The position numbers and the translations under genes were made by a program. Below, piece after piece: positions 7,326-14,289 of a DNA stretch of 19,232 nt. The notes under the pieces are model-generated. The model was not told the origin of the DNA and did no database searches. It saw only the letters and a program-made list of their open reading frames with translations. The stretch's first letter is position 1; every line of letters starts with the position of its first letter. Source of the DNA: Microbacteriaceae bacterium (GTDB taxonomy: Bacteria > Actinomycetota > Actinomycetes > Actinomycetales > Microbacteriaceae); assembly GCA_022701925.1 (NCBI GenBank), contig JAKONM010000211.1:1-19232 (forward strand), written 5' to 3'.

Positions 7326-7370
7326 GGTGAACAGCCGGTGCCGGGACGGCGAACGGCGCACCAATTCACC
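7326..7370. promoter_or_regulatory. Possible Pho-box half-sites between phoU and senX3
   Basis: GGTGAAC (7326-7332) and ATTCACC (7364-7370) are inverted relative to each other, 31 bases apart, in the divergent phoU-senX3 gap. GTTCACC-like repeats are the known core of PhoP/RegX3-type sites in actinobacteria. The spacing is not that of a tandem box, so autoregulation by RegX3 is only suggested. Confidence 0.35.
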
Positions 7371-7415
7371 GGGCGGCCCGCGTTCGAGGCGGGGCGGCCA
7401 CCCTGAGCGGTCCCT

Positions 7416-7421
7416 TATCGT
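7416..7421 (+). promoter_or_regulatory. Putative -10 box, leaderless, for senX3-regX3
   Basis: TATCGT, seven bases, then ATG at 7429, with no ribosome site. It marks this ATG rather than an upstream in-frame codon as the start. Confidence 0.5.
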
Positions 7422-7428
7422 AAGCCGC

Positions 7429-8601
7429 ATGAGCACGCCCGACGTCGTCGTGCTCGCCATGGTGTTCGGCTTGGTCGTGGGCGTGTCCTTCACCGTCGTG
7501 CTCCGCGCCGCGATGGACCGCGGCGCGGAGGCGCTCGACGTGCAGGCGTCGTCGCTGCCGGACGGCGCTGCCGCCGTGGTCGCGGCGCTGGTGGAGCCCG
7601 TCGTGGTCGTCGACGGCTCCAACACCGTGCTGCAGGCCACCGAGCCCGCGATCGCGATGGGGCTGGTGCTCGGGCAGGCGGTCGCCCATCCCGAGCTGGA
7701 CCGGCTGATCGACGACGCGCGCAGCGACCACGCGCCGCGACAGGCCGACCTCTCGCTGCCGCGCGCCGCCTCCGGGCCGCGCACGCTGCTCGTGACCGCC
7801 CACGCGGCGCCGCTCGACGTGGGCCGGGTGCTGCTGGTCGTGGAGGACCGCTCCGACGCGGCGAGGCTGGACGCCATGCGCCGCGACTTCGTGGCGAATG
7901 TCAGCCACGAGTTGAAGACCCCCATCGGTGCGGTGTCGCTGCTGTCGGAGGCCCTGGTCACCGCCGCCGACGACCCGGAGCGGGTGCGGCGCTTCGCCGG
8001 CCGGCTGACCACGGAGGCCGCTCGGCTGGCGGCCCTGGTGCAGGAGATCCTGACCTTCTCGCGGCTCCAGGACGGCGACCCCCTGCAGGGCGCGGCGCTG
8101 GTGTCGCTGGACGAGGTCCTGGCGACGGCCGTCGACCGCACCGGGGTCGCGGCCGAGGCGCACTCGGTCGGCGTCGTGGTCGGCAAGCGCTCCGGCCTGC
8201 AGGTGCTCGGCGACGCGGCGCAGCTGACCACCGCGGTGCAGAACCTGGTCGCGAACGCCATCGCCTTCTCGCCCGCGGGCGGGCACGTGGGCATCGGCGT
8301 CCGTGCGCGCGACGGCCGGGTGGAGATCGCCGTCTCCGATCAGGGCTGCGGCATCCCGCAGGAGGACCAGGAGCGCGTCTTCGAGCGCTTCTACCGCACG
8401 GACCAGGCCCGATCGCGGCAGACCGGCGGCACGGGCCTCGGGCTCAGCATCGTCAAGCACGTCGCGGAGAACCACGGCGGGGACGTGCGGCTCTGGTCGC
8501 AGCCCGGCCGCGACTCCACGTTCACCGTCCGGCTGCCGGAGGCCCCGGCCCCGGAGCCCGTCGCAGTGCGGCCGAAGCGCCGCGAGAAGGAGCGCACATG
8601 A
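7429..8601 (+). CDS. senX3: SenX3-type phosphate sensor histidine kinase
   Basis: SenX3 phosphorylates RegX3 when phosphate is scarce. The 390-residue protein has one visible N-terminal membrane helix (about 5-27), a PAS-like region (about 45-140, VVAALVEPVVVVDGSNTV onward), then HisKA and HATPase_c domains. His160 in FVANVSHELKTPIG is the phosphorylation site. The N box (LVANAIAFSPAG), G1 (DQGCGIP), F box (RVFERFYRTDQARS) and G2 (GTGLGLSIVKH) are all intact. There is no extracytoplasmic sensor domain, so input probably comes through PhoU and the Pst transporter. The basic tail (RPKRREKERT) follows the catalytic domain. The stop overlaps the regX3 start as ATGA, so the two are translationally coupled. 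Assignment rests on domain order, a divergent phoU and the RegX3-like partner. Confidence 0.9.
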   Translation: MSTPDVVVLAMVFGLVVGVSFTVVLRAAMDRGAEALDVQASSLPDGAAAVVAALVEPVVVVDGSNTVLQATEPAIAMGLVLGQAVAHPELDRLIDDARSDHAPRQADLSLPRAASGPRTLLVTAHAAPLDVGRVLLVVEDRSDAARLDAMRRDFVANVSHELKTPIGAVSLLSEALVTAADDPERVRRFAGRLTTEAARLAALVQEILTFSRLQDGDPLQGAALVSLDEVLATAVDRTGVAAEAHSVGVVVGKRSGLQVLGDAAQLTTAVQNLVANAIAFSPAGGHVGIGVRARDGRVEIAVSDQGCGIPQEDQERVFERFYRTDQARSRQTGGTGLGLSIVKHVAENHGGDVRLWSQPGRDSTFTVRLPEAPAPEPVAVRPKRREKERT

Positions 8602-9296
8602 CCGTCGTCCTGCTGATCGAGGACGAGCCCGCGATCGCGGAGCCGCTGGCCTACCTGCTGGAGCGGGAGGGCTACGAGGTCGCGACGGCCGCGGACGGCG
8701 GCGAGGCGGTCGCCCGCTTCTCGCGCGGCGACGTGGACCTGGTGCTGCTGGACCTCATGCTGCCGGTGCTGCCCGGCACGGAGGTCGCGAAGCGCATCCG
8801 CGCGGTCTCCGACGTGCCGATCATCATGCTGACGGCGAAGGACACGGAGATCGACATCGTCGTGGGGCTCGAGCTCGGCGCCGACGACTACGTCACCAAG
8901 CCGTACTCGAGCCGCGAGCTGCTGGCGCGCATCCGCGCGGTGCTGCGGCGGCGCGTGGAGTCGGCGGACGGCGCGCAGCCCGACCTGCTGCGCTCGGGGC
9001 CGGTGCGGATGGACGTCGACCGGCACGCGGTGTTCGTGAACGGCCGGGAGACCGCGATGCCGCTGAAGGAGTTCGAGCTGCTCGAGCTGCTGCTGCGCAA
9101 CGCCGGCCGGGTGCTGACCCGCGGCCAGCTGATCGACCGCGTCTGGGGCTCGGACTACTTCGGCGACACCAAGACGCTGGACGTGCACGTGAAGCGCATC
9201 CGGTCGAAGATCGAGGAGGAGCCGGCCGAGCCGCGGCTCCTGCTCACCGTGCGCGGGCTCGGCTACCGGTTCGAGGACCTGGCGCCGGAGTCCTGA
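8598..9296 (+). CDS. regX3: RegX3-type phosphate response regulator
   Basis: This OmpR-family regulator controls phosphate-starvation genes in actinobacteria. The 232-residue protein has an intact receiver domain: acidic pair at 9-10 (LIEDEP), phosphoacceptor Asp52 (LLDLMLP), Thr79 (MLTAKD) and Lys101 (VTKPYS). The winged-helix domain covers about 130-226 with MPLKEFELLELLL, VWGSDYFGDTKTLDVHVKRIR and TVRGLGYRF. The ATG overlaps the senX3 stop by four bases. Neighbouring gpmA, phoU and the kinase support RegX3 over other OmpR regulators. It is convergent with the lipoprotein gene 31 bases downstream. Confidence 0.92.
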   Translation: MTVVLLIEDEPAIAEPLAYLLEREGYEVATAADGGEAVARFSRGDVDLVLLDLMLPVLPGTEVAKRIRAVSDVPIIMLTAKDTEIDIVVGLELGADDYVTKPYSSRELLARIRAVLRRRVESADGAQPDLLRSGPVRMDVDRHAVFVNGRETAMPLKEFELLELLLRNAGRVLTRGQLIDRVWGSDYFGDTKTLDVHVKRIRSKIEEEPAEPRLLLTVRGLGYRFEDLAPES

Positions 9297-9305
9297 GCCC
9301 GTCCG

Positions 9306-9324
9306 GCGCCGCCTCGGGCGGAGC
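9306..9324. terminator. Short GC hairpin between regX3 and the lipoprotein gene
   Basis: CCGCC-TCG-GGCGG (9309-9321), extended by a further GC/GC pair past one mismatch, lies in the 31-base gap between two convergent stops. It is short and lacks a U-tract, so the terminator role is tentative. Confidence 0.3.
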
Positions 9325-9327
9325 GGC

Positions 9328-9900
9328 CTACTCCGACACGGAGGGGCTCGGGGTGGAGCCCTGGCTGGGCTCGACGTCCTGCGACGCGGTCGTCGAGGGC
9401 GTCGGCACCAGGCCGGTGTACTCGGACAGCTTGCCGGTCAGCACCGGCACGCGCAGCGTGATCGGCTGCTCGCCCGACACCGTGACACCCACGTTCAGCA
9501 GCCCGCCCGGCGTCGCGTCGAGCCCGTCGAGCTGCACGCTGCGGGCCTCGGTCGTCACGGATGTGGCGACCTGCTCGTCGGCGTTCGGGCGCAGCGAGAG
9601 CACGCCCCCCGCCGGCACCGTGAGCGTCGTCGTCTCGTCGCCGGAGGTCGTCTCGTACTGCAGCGTCACGGACGCGGCGGCGTCGCCGGAGTTGCTGAGC
9701 AGCCCCAGCATGTTCGCCTGGCTGCCGTCGTCGGTCACCAGCAGCACGTTGCGCACCTTCACCGAGCCGACCTGGGCGTTCACGCCGTCGCTCGGGGTGT
9801 AGCTGCGGGCCGTCTGCTGCGGCGTCACGAACATGCAGCCGGACAGGGCGCCGGCGACCAGTGCGGTGACAGCGGCGGAAGCCGCGACTCGCATCCTCAC
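9328..9900 (-). CDS. LpqE-like secreted lipoprotein
   Basis: The 190-residue product starts VRMRVAASAAVTALVAGALSGC, a lipoprotein signal peptide with a lipobox (LSGC) whose Cys is at residue 22. The mature chain is a beta-rich domain (SVKVRNVLLVTDDGSQANMLG, ATVTL-like strands, LTVPAGGVLSL) ending in a Ser/Thr/Pro-rich tail. It should be anchored to the outer face of the membrane. In mycobacteria the lipoprotein LpqE is encoded divergently from carD-ispD-ispF-cysS, and the same arrangement is seen here; the LpqE assignment rests mainly on that position. The GTG at 9900 is chosen over the ATG at 9894 because GAGGTG then lies seven bases upstream. The role of LpqE-type proteins is not established. 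Confidence 0.72.
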   Translation of the reverse strand: MRMRVAASAAVTALVAGALSGCMFVTPQQTARSYTPSDGVNAQVGSVKVRNVLLVTDDGSQANMLGLLSNSGDAAASVTLQYETTSGDETTTLTVPAGGVLSLRPNADEQVATSVTTEARSVQLDGLDATPGGLLNVGVTVSGEQPITLRVPVLTGKLSEYTGLVPTPSTTASQDVEPSQGSTPSPSVSE

Positions 9901-9956
9901 TTCGGGACACCTCTCCTGCCTGCGTGGCCGCACGGAAGGGCCCTCGGGGTCGCCCG

Positions 9957-9962
9957 ATCCTA
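9957..9962 (-). promoter_or_regulatory. Putative -10 box for the LpqE-like gene
   Basis: Minus-strand TAGGAT lies 56 bases before the GTG at 9900, giving a leader of about 50 bases that carries the ribosome site. Confidence 0.45.
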
Positions 9963-9994
9963 GCGGACGGGCCGTCGGGCGGACCTGCGCAGCA

Positions 9995-10012
9995 CCGCCC
10001 CCGCGGGGGCGG
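9995..10012. repeat. 18-bp perfect G/C palindrome in the lipoprotein-carD gap
   Basis: CCGCCCCCGCGGGGGCGG is fully self-complementary and lies between the two divergent -10 boxes. It could be an operator for either gene or only a composition accident. Confidence 0.5.
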
Positions 10013-10049
10013 CATCCTGCCTCGGAAACCCCTGAGAGAGGGCCCGTGG

Positions 10050-10055
10050 TAGGCT
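10050..10055 (+). promoter_or_regulatory. Putative -10 box for carD
   Basis: TAGGCT lies 28 bases before the carD ATG. Upstream, GGAAACCCC (10024-10032) occupies the -35 region and loosely resembles an alternative-sigma -35 element. That resemblance is weak evidence. Confidence 0.45.
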
Positions 10056-10083
10056 TGAGGTCGCTTTTTCGGAGGGATTCCCC

Positions 10084-10566
10084 ATGCAGTTCGAGGTCGG
10101 CGAGACCGTTGTCTACCCCCATCACGGAGCCGCGAAGATCGTCGAGGTGAAGAAGCGCACGGTCCGGGGCGAGGAGAAGGTCTACCTCAAGCTCAACGTG
10201 GCGCAGGGCGACCTGACGATCGAGGTCCCGGCGGAGAACGTCGACCTCGTCGGCGTCCGCGACGTGATCGGCAAGGAGGGCCTCGACCGCGTGTTCGAGG
10301 TGCTGCGCGCACCCTTCATCGAGGAGCCGACCAACTGGTCGCGCCGCTACAAGGCGAACCTCGAGAAGCTCGCGTCCGGCGACGTCATCAAGGTCTCCGA
10401 GGTCGTGCGCGACCTGTGGCGCCGCGACCAGGACCGCGGCCTCTCCGCGGGCGAGAAGCGCATGCTGGCGAAGGCTCGCCAGATCCTGATCTCCGAGCTC
10501 GCGCTGGCCGAGAAGACCGACGAGGAGCAGGCCTCGACCGTGCTCGACGAGGTGCTCGCCTCCTGA
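10084..10566 (+). CDS. carD: CarD transcription regulator (RNA polymerase-binding)
   Basis: CarD binds the beta subunit of RNA polymerase and stabilises open promoter complexes, notably at rRNA promoters. It is essential in mycobacteria. The 160-residue protein is full length. The N-terminal Tudor-like RNA-polymerase interaction domain (about 1-60) begins MQFEVGETVVYPHHGAAKIVE, and the helical C-terminal domain carries Trp85 in PTNWSRRYK, the residue that inserts at the upstream edge of the transcription bubble. VVRDLWRRDQDRGLSAGEKRML is also typical. GGAGG lies eight bases before the ATG. It heads a run with ispDF, cysS and rlmB in the order known from other actinobacteria. Confidence 0.96.
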   Translation: MQFEVGETVVYPHHGAAKIVEVKKRTVRGEEKVYLKLNVAQGDLTIEVPAENVDLVGVRDVIGKEGLDRVFEVLRAPFIEEPTNWSRRYKANLEKLASGDVIKVSEVVRDLWRRDQDRGLSAGEKRMLAKARQILISELALAEKTDEEQASTVLDEVLAS

Positions 10567-11705
10567 CCGTCGCGGTCCTCGTCGCCGCGGGCGACGGCGT
10601 CCGCCTGGGGGCGGGCGTGCCGAAGGCGCTCGTGCCGCTGGCCGGTCGGCCGATGCTGCTCTGGGCGCTCGACGGCATCCTGAGCGCCGAGGTGGACGAC
10701 GTGATCGTCGCAGTGCGCCCCGACACGGTCGATCGCGTCGCCCGGCTGACGGCCGGGCTCCCCGTGCGCGTGGTGGCGGGCGGGGCGACCCGGCAGGAGT
10801 CCGTCGCCCGGGCGCTCGAGGCGGTCCCCGACGATCAGGTCGTGCTGGTGCACGACGCCGCGCGCCCGCTGACCCCCTCCGGCCTCTTCGACCTCGTGCG
10901 CGCGGAGGTGGCCCGCACCGGTGCGGGCGTGATCCCGGCGCTCACCCCGGTCGACACGATCAAGCGCGTGCAGGGGCCGGAGGTCGTCGAGACCGTCGAC
11001 CGGAACCTGCTGGCCGCGGTGCAGACGCCGCAGGGCTTCCCCGCCGGGCTGCTGCGGGCGGCGCTGCGCGACTCGGACGGGCACACGGACGACGCCTCCG
11101 CCTTCGAGGCCGCCGGGCACCCGGTCCGCACCGTGCCGGGCGACCCGGTCGCGTTCAAGATCACGACCCGCTGGGACCTGCGCCGCGCCGAGCAGCTGCT
11201 GGCGCCCGCCGCCCCCAGCCGCACGGGCGTCGGCATCGACGTGCACGGCCTCGACCCGTCCCGCACCATGCGGCTCGGCGGTCTCGAGTGGCCGGGGCAG
11301 CCCGGGCTCGCGGGGCACAGCGACGCGGACGTCGTGTGCCACGCGATCGCGGACGCGCTGCTGTCGGCGGCCGGGCTGGGCGACCTCGGCGCGCGCTTCG
11401 GCACCGACCGGGACGAGGAGGCCGGGCGTCCCGGCCTCGACTTCGTGACCCGGACCGCGGCGCTGCTGGCCGAGGCCGGCTGGGCGCCCGTGCACGTCGC
11501 CGTGCAGGTCGTCGGCAACCGGCCGAACGTCTCCCGCCGCCGGGAGGAGATGCAGTCGCTGCTGTCCGCCGCGGTCGGCGCGCCCGTGTCGGTGGCGGGC
11601 ACCACGACCGACGGGCTCGGGCTCACCGGCCGCGGTGAGGGCGTCGCGGCGATCGCGACCGCCCTCGTGGCGGTGCGCGACGCGCCCGTATCCTCGGTCC
11701 CGTGA
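10563..11705 (+). CDS. ispDF: Bifunctional IspD/IspF, MEP-pathway enzyme
   Basis: The protein joins two steps of the non-mevalonate isoprenoid pathway: IspD (CDP-ME synthesis from MEP and CTP, about residues 1-215) and IspF (ME-cPP synthase, about 218-380). The IspD part shows AAGDGVRLGAGVPK at 8-21 and VLVHDAARPLTP; the IspF part has metal ligands Asp226, His228 and His260 (GIDVH, HSDADVVCH) and TTTDGLGLTGRGEG. The start is unusual: no ATG, GTG or TTG lies near the N terminus, but CTG at 10563 overlaps the carD stop as CTGA, and GAGGTG lies eight bases upstream. The only other in-frame start, GTG at 10416, would add 49 residues with poor codon bias inside carD. The stop overlaps the cysS GTG by four bases. 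Product 380 residues from CTG. Confidence 0.9.
   Translation: MTVAVLVAAGDGVRLGAGVPKALVPLAGRPMLLWALDGILSAEVDDVIVAVRPDTVDRVARLTAGLPVRVVAGGATRQESVARALEAVPDDQVVLVHDAARPLTPSGLFDLVRAEVARTGAGVIPALTPVDTIKRVQGPEVVETVDRNLLAAVQTPQGFPAGLLRAALRDSDGHTDDASAFEAAGHPVRTVPGDPVAFKITTRWDLRRAEQLLAPAAPSRTGVGIDVHGLDPSRTMRLGGLEWPGQPGLAGHSDADVVCHAIADALLSAAGLGDLGARFGTDRDEEAGRPGLDFVTRTAALLAEAGWAPVHVAVQVVGNRPNVSRRREEMQSLLSAAVGAPVSVAGTTTDGLGLTGRGEGVAAIATALVAVRDAPVSSVP
11689..11694 (+). promoter_or_regulatory. Possible internal -10 box for cysS
   Basis: TATCCT, seven bases, then the cysS GTG at 11702. It lies inside the ispDF coding sequence and matches the leaderless pattern, so cysS may have its own promoter besides read-through from carD. 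Confidence 0.4.
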
Positions 11706-13107
11706 CCGTGCGGCTCTTCGACACCCGGTCCCGAGCGCTGCAGGAGCTGGTCCCCGTCGTGCCGGGCCGGGTCGGCGTCTACGTCTGCGGGCCGACGGTG
11801 CAGTCGTCCCCGCACATCGGCCACCTGCGCAGCGCGCTGTCCTACGACCTGCTGCGGCGCTGGCTGGAGCACCGCGGGCTGGCGGTGACCCTGATCCGCA
11901 ACGTGACCGACGTGGACGACAAGATCCTGGCGGCCGCCCCGGCGGCCGGCGCCGAGTGGTGGGCCCTCGCGCACCGCGTCGAGCTGGAGTTCGCCGACGC
12001 CTACCGCGCCATCGGCGTGCAGGACCCCACCCACGAACCGCGCGCCACCGGGCACGTCGGCGAGATGATCGCCCTGATCCAGCGGCTGATCGACGCCGGG
12101 CACGCCTACGTCGCGGACGACGGCGGCGGCGACGTGTACTTCGACGTCGCGTCGTGGCCGGACTACGGCTCGCTCACGCGGCAGCGCGGCGACGACCTGG
12201 TCGACGGCGAGGACGACGGGCGGGCCAAACGGGGCCCCCGCGACTTCGCGCTCTGGAAGGGCCGCAAGGCCTCGGAGCCCGTCTCCGCGCAGTGGTCCGC
12301 CCCGTGGGGCGCCGGCCGTCCTGGATGGCACATCGAGTGCTCGGCGATGGCGGAGCGCTACCTGGGCGCGGAGTTCGACGTGCACGGCGGCGGGCTCGAC
12401 CTGCGCGTCCCGCACCACGAAACGAGCTGGCGCAGTCGACCGCCGCCGGCAGTCCGTTCGCCCGGCTGTGGGTGCACAACGGCCTGGTGACCGTCGGCGG
12501 GCAGAAGATGTCGAAGTCGCTCGGCAACTCCGTCTTCGCCGCCGACCTGCTGGGCGCCGCGCGGCCCGTCGTCGTCCGCTACGCGCTGGCGGCCGCGCAC
12601 TACCGCTCCGACCTCGACCACCACCCGGGCTCGCTGCTCGAGGCGGAGGAGGCGGTCTCCCGCATCGAGCGGTTCGTCGAGCGGGCCGAGTCGGCCGGAG
12701 CGACCCCGGCCGCCGCCGAGGTGCCCGAGGCGTTCGCCGCCGCCATGGACGACGACCTGGGCGTGCCGCAGGCGCTGGCGGTGCTGCACGACACGCTGCG
12801 GCGCGGCAACCAGGCCGTCGACGCCGGCGATCCGGACGCCGCCGGCGCCGCGCTCGCGCAGGTGAGGGCGATGACCGCGGTGCTGGGCCTCGACCCCGCC
12901 GACCCGGCGTGGGGCGCGGCGGGGGGCGACGACCGTTCGGCGACCGCGCTGGCGGCGCTGGTCGAGGGCCTGCTGGAGCAGCGCCGAGCGGCGCGCCTGG
13001 CCAAGGACTGGGCGGGGGCGGATCGCGTGCGCGACGCCCTGACGGCCGCAGGGATCGCGCTGGAGGACGGCGCCGACGGGACGAGGTGGAGCATCGATGG
13101 CCGGTGA
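11702..13107 (+). pseudogene. cysS: Cysteinyl-tRNA synthetase with a one-base frameshift
   Basis: CysRS charges tRNA-Cys and is normally essential. Read across the break the gene encodes about 468 residues, the usual length, with zinc ligand Cys in VCGPTV, the PHIGHLRSA ATP motif, a second zinc Cys in GWHIECSAM and, after the break, the KMSKSLGN loop. The first frame runs from GTG 11702 through HGGGLDLRVPHHE, then derails at CACCACGAAACGAG (12414-12427). The expected HHENELAQ resumes one frame over from AAC at 12421 and continues intact to 13107. One base is missing, either G from GAGAAC or A from GAAAAC. Codon bias is perfect on both sides, so the change is recent or a sequencing error. The break destroys the zinc-ligand Glu of HHENE and would remove the KMSKS loop, so a truly frameshifted gene could not work. 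Confidence 0.93.
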
Positions 13108-14098
13108 TTCGAGGAGGCGGAGCCCCAACACGAAGGGGGGCAAGGTCGGCAGCGGCGGCAACGGGCGGCAGGCGCTCGAGGGGCGCGGGCCGACCCCGAA
13201 GGCGGAGGACCGCGAGTACCACGCCGCCCACAAGCGCAAGCAGTCGGTGGAGCGGCTGGCTGCGAAGCGCGGCCAGGCCGCACCCGGGCGCTCGCAGGGG
13301 CGTCCCCAGGCGCAGGGCAGGCCGCAGAACCAGACGAGGACGCCGGGGAAGAAGACGGCGATCGAGGACCTGGTGACCGGACGCAACGCCGTGCTCGAGG
13401 CGCTGCGCGCCCGCATCCCGGCGACCACGGTCTACCTGGCGGCCCGCGTCGAGGTGGACGACCGCGTGCGGGAGATCCTCTCGATCGCCGCCCACCGCGA
13501 GATCCCGGTGCTCGAGGTCATGCGGCCCGAGCTGGACCGCCTGACGGGCGGCGACCTGCTGCACCAGGGCATCGCCCTGGCGGCGAAGCCCTACGAGTAC
13601 GCGCATCCCTTCGACCTGCTGGACCGCGGGCGCCCGCCGCTGGTGGTCGCGCTGGACGGGATCACCGACCCGCGCAACCTGGGCGCGATCATCCGTTCCA
13701 TCGGCGCGTTCGGCGGCAGCGGCGTCGTGCTGCCGCAACGCCGGTCGGTCGGGGTGACGCCCGCGGCCTGGCGGGCGTCGGCCGGGGCGATCGCCCGGGT
13801 GCCGGTGGCGATGGCGTCGAACCTGGCGCAGACGATCACCGAGTACAAGAAGCGGGGCGTGTTCGTGATCGGCCTGGACGGCGGGGGAGACGTGCAGCTG
13901 CCCGCCTTCGAGCTGGCCGATCGGGCGCTGCTCGTCGTCGCCGGCAGCGAGGGCCAGGGCCTGTCGCGCCTGGTGCGCGAGCTGTGCGACCAGATCGTCT
14001 CCATCCCGATCGGCCGCGCCACGGAGTCGTTGAACGCCTCCGTGGCGACCTCGATCGCCCTCTACGCGATCGCCGCCTCCCGCGCCGCCGCCGAGTAG
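13097..14098 (+). CDS. rlmB: RlmB-type 23S rRNA 2'-O-methyltransferase
   Basis: RlmB, a SpoU-family knotted methyltransferase, methylates the ribose of a guanosine in the 23S peptidyl-transferase region. The 333-residue protein has a basic, low-complexity N-terminal tail (1-85, rich in Lys, Arg, Gln and Gly) typical of actinobacterial members, a substrate-binding domain (about 90-165, LVTGRNAVLEAL) and the SPOUT catalytic domain with motif 1 DGITDPRNLGAIIRS, motif 2 VVAGSEGQGLS and motif 3 IPIGRATESLNASVATSIALY. The ATG overlaps the end of cysS by 11 bases, so translation is coupled. Mycobacteria keep the same neighbour after cysS. The specific target nucleotide is inferred from the family. 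Confidence 0.92.
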   Translation: MAGDSRRRSPNTKGGKVGSGGNGRQALEGRGPTPKAEDREYHAAHKRKQSVERLAAKRGQAAPGRSQGRPQAQGRPQNQTRTPGKKTAIEDLVTGRNAVLEALRARIPATTVYLAARVEVDDRVREILSIAAHREIPVLEVMRPELDRLTGGDLLHQGIALAAKPYEYAHPFDLLDRGRPPLVVALDGITDPRNLGAIIRSIGAFGGSGVVLPQRRSVGVTPAAWRASAGAIARVPVAMASNLAQTITEYKKRGVFVIGLDGGGDVQLPAFELADRALLVVAGSEGQGLSRLVRELCDQIVSIPIGRATESLNASVATSIALYAIAASRAAAE

Positions 14099-14101
14099 CC
14101 C

Positions 14102-14185
14102 GAGCCCGACAGCAGGAACCGCGGCGGTCAGCAGGAAGGGCCCGTCTCCTTCCTGCTGAGCCGCCTGCTTCCTGCTGACGGGCTC
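14102..14185. repeat. Compound palindrome A (double hairpin) after rlmB
   Basis: An outer inverted repeat, GAGCCCGACAGCAGGAA (14102-14118) with TTCCTGCTGACGGGCTC (14169-14185, one mismatch), encloses an inner one, TCAGCAGGAAGG (14128-14139) with CCTTCCTGCTGA, around an eight-base loop. CAGCAGGAA therefore occurs four times, two per strand. A relative with the same ends and inner motif follows the next gene at 14855-14941. It may terminate the carD-rlmB transcript, but its reuse suggests a dispersed repeat family. Confidence 0.85.
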
Positions 14186-14289
14186 CTGCAGGCCTGACCG
14201 CTCCTCCCCAGGCGCGGATGCGGCCACGGCGGCCCTCGACGCCGGCCCGCATCTCCCCGCGGCCGTGGCGCGCGGCACGGTGCCCGGTC

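Noticed and set aside
12414..12427. Programmed -1 frameshifting as a way to make full-length CysRS
   Set aside because: Slipping back one base after GAA would restore HHENELAQ, but there is no proper slippery heptamer, the A run is only three long, and CysRS is not known to use recoding. A missing base is simpler.
14223..14269. Inverted repeat GCCACGGC/GCCGTGGC before the AbiEi/VSR-like gene
   Set aside because: Eight-base GC-rich repeats are expected by chance at this composition, and it has no clear position relative to a promoter.
10835..14278. A 1147-codon open frame on the minus strand, antisense to ispDF-cysS-rlmB
   Set aside because: Its composition (Arg/Ala/Pro/Gly-rich, no domains) is what the complement of high-GC genes gives. 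The plus strand has clear enzyme motifs throughout.
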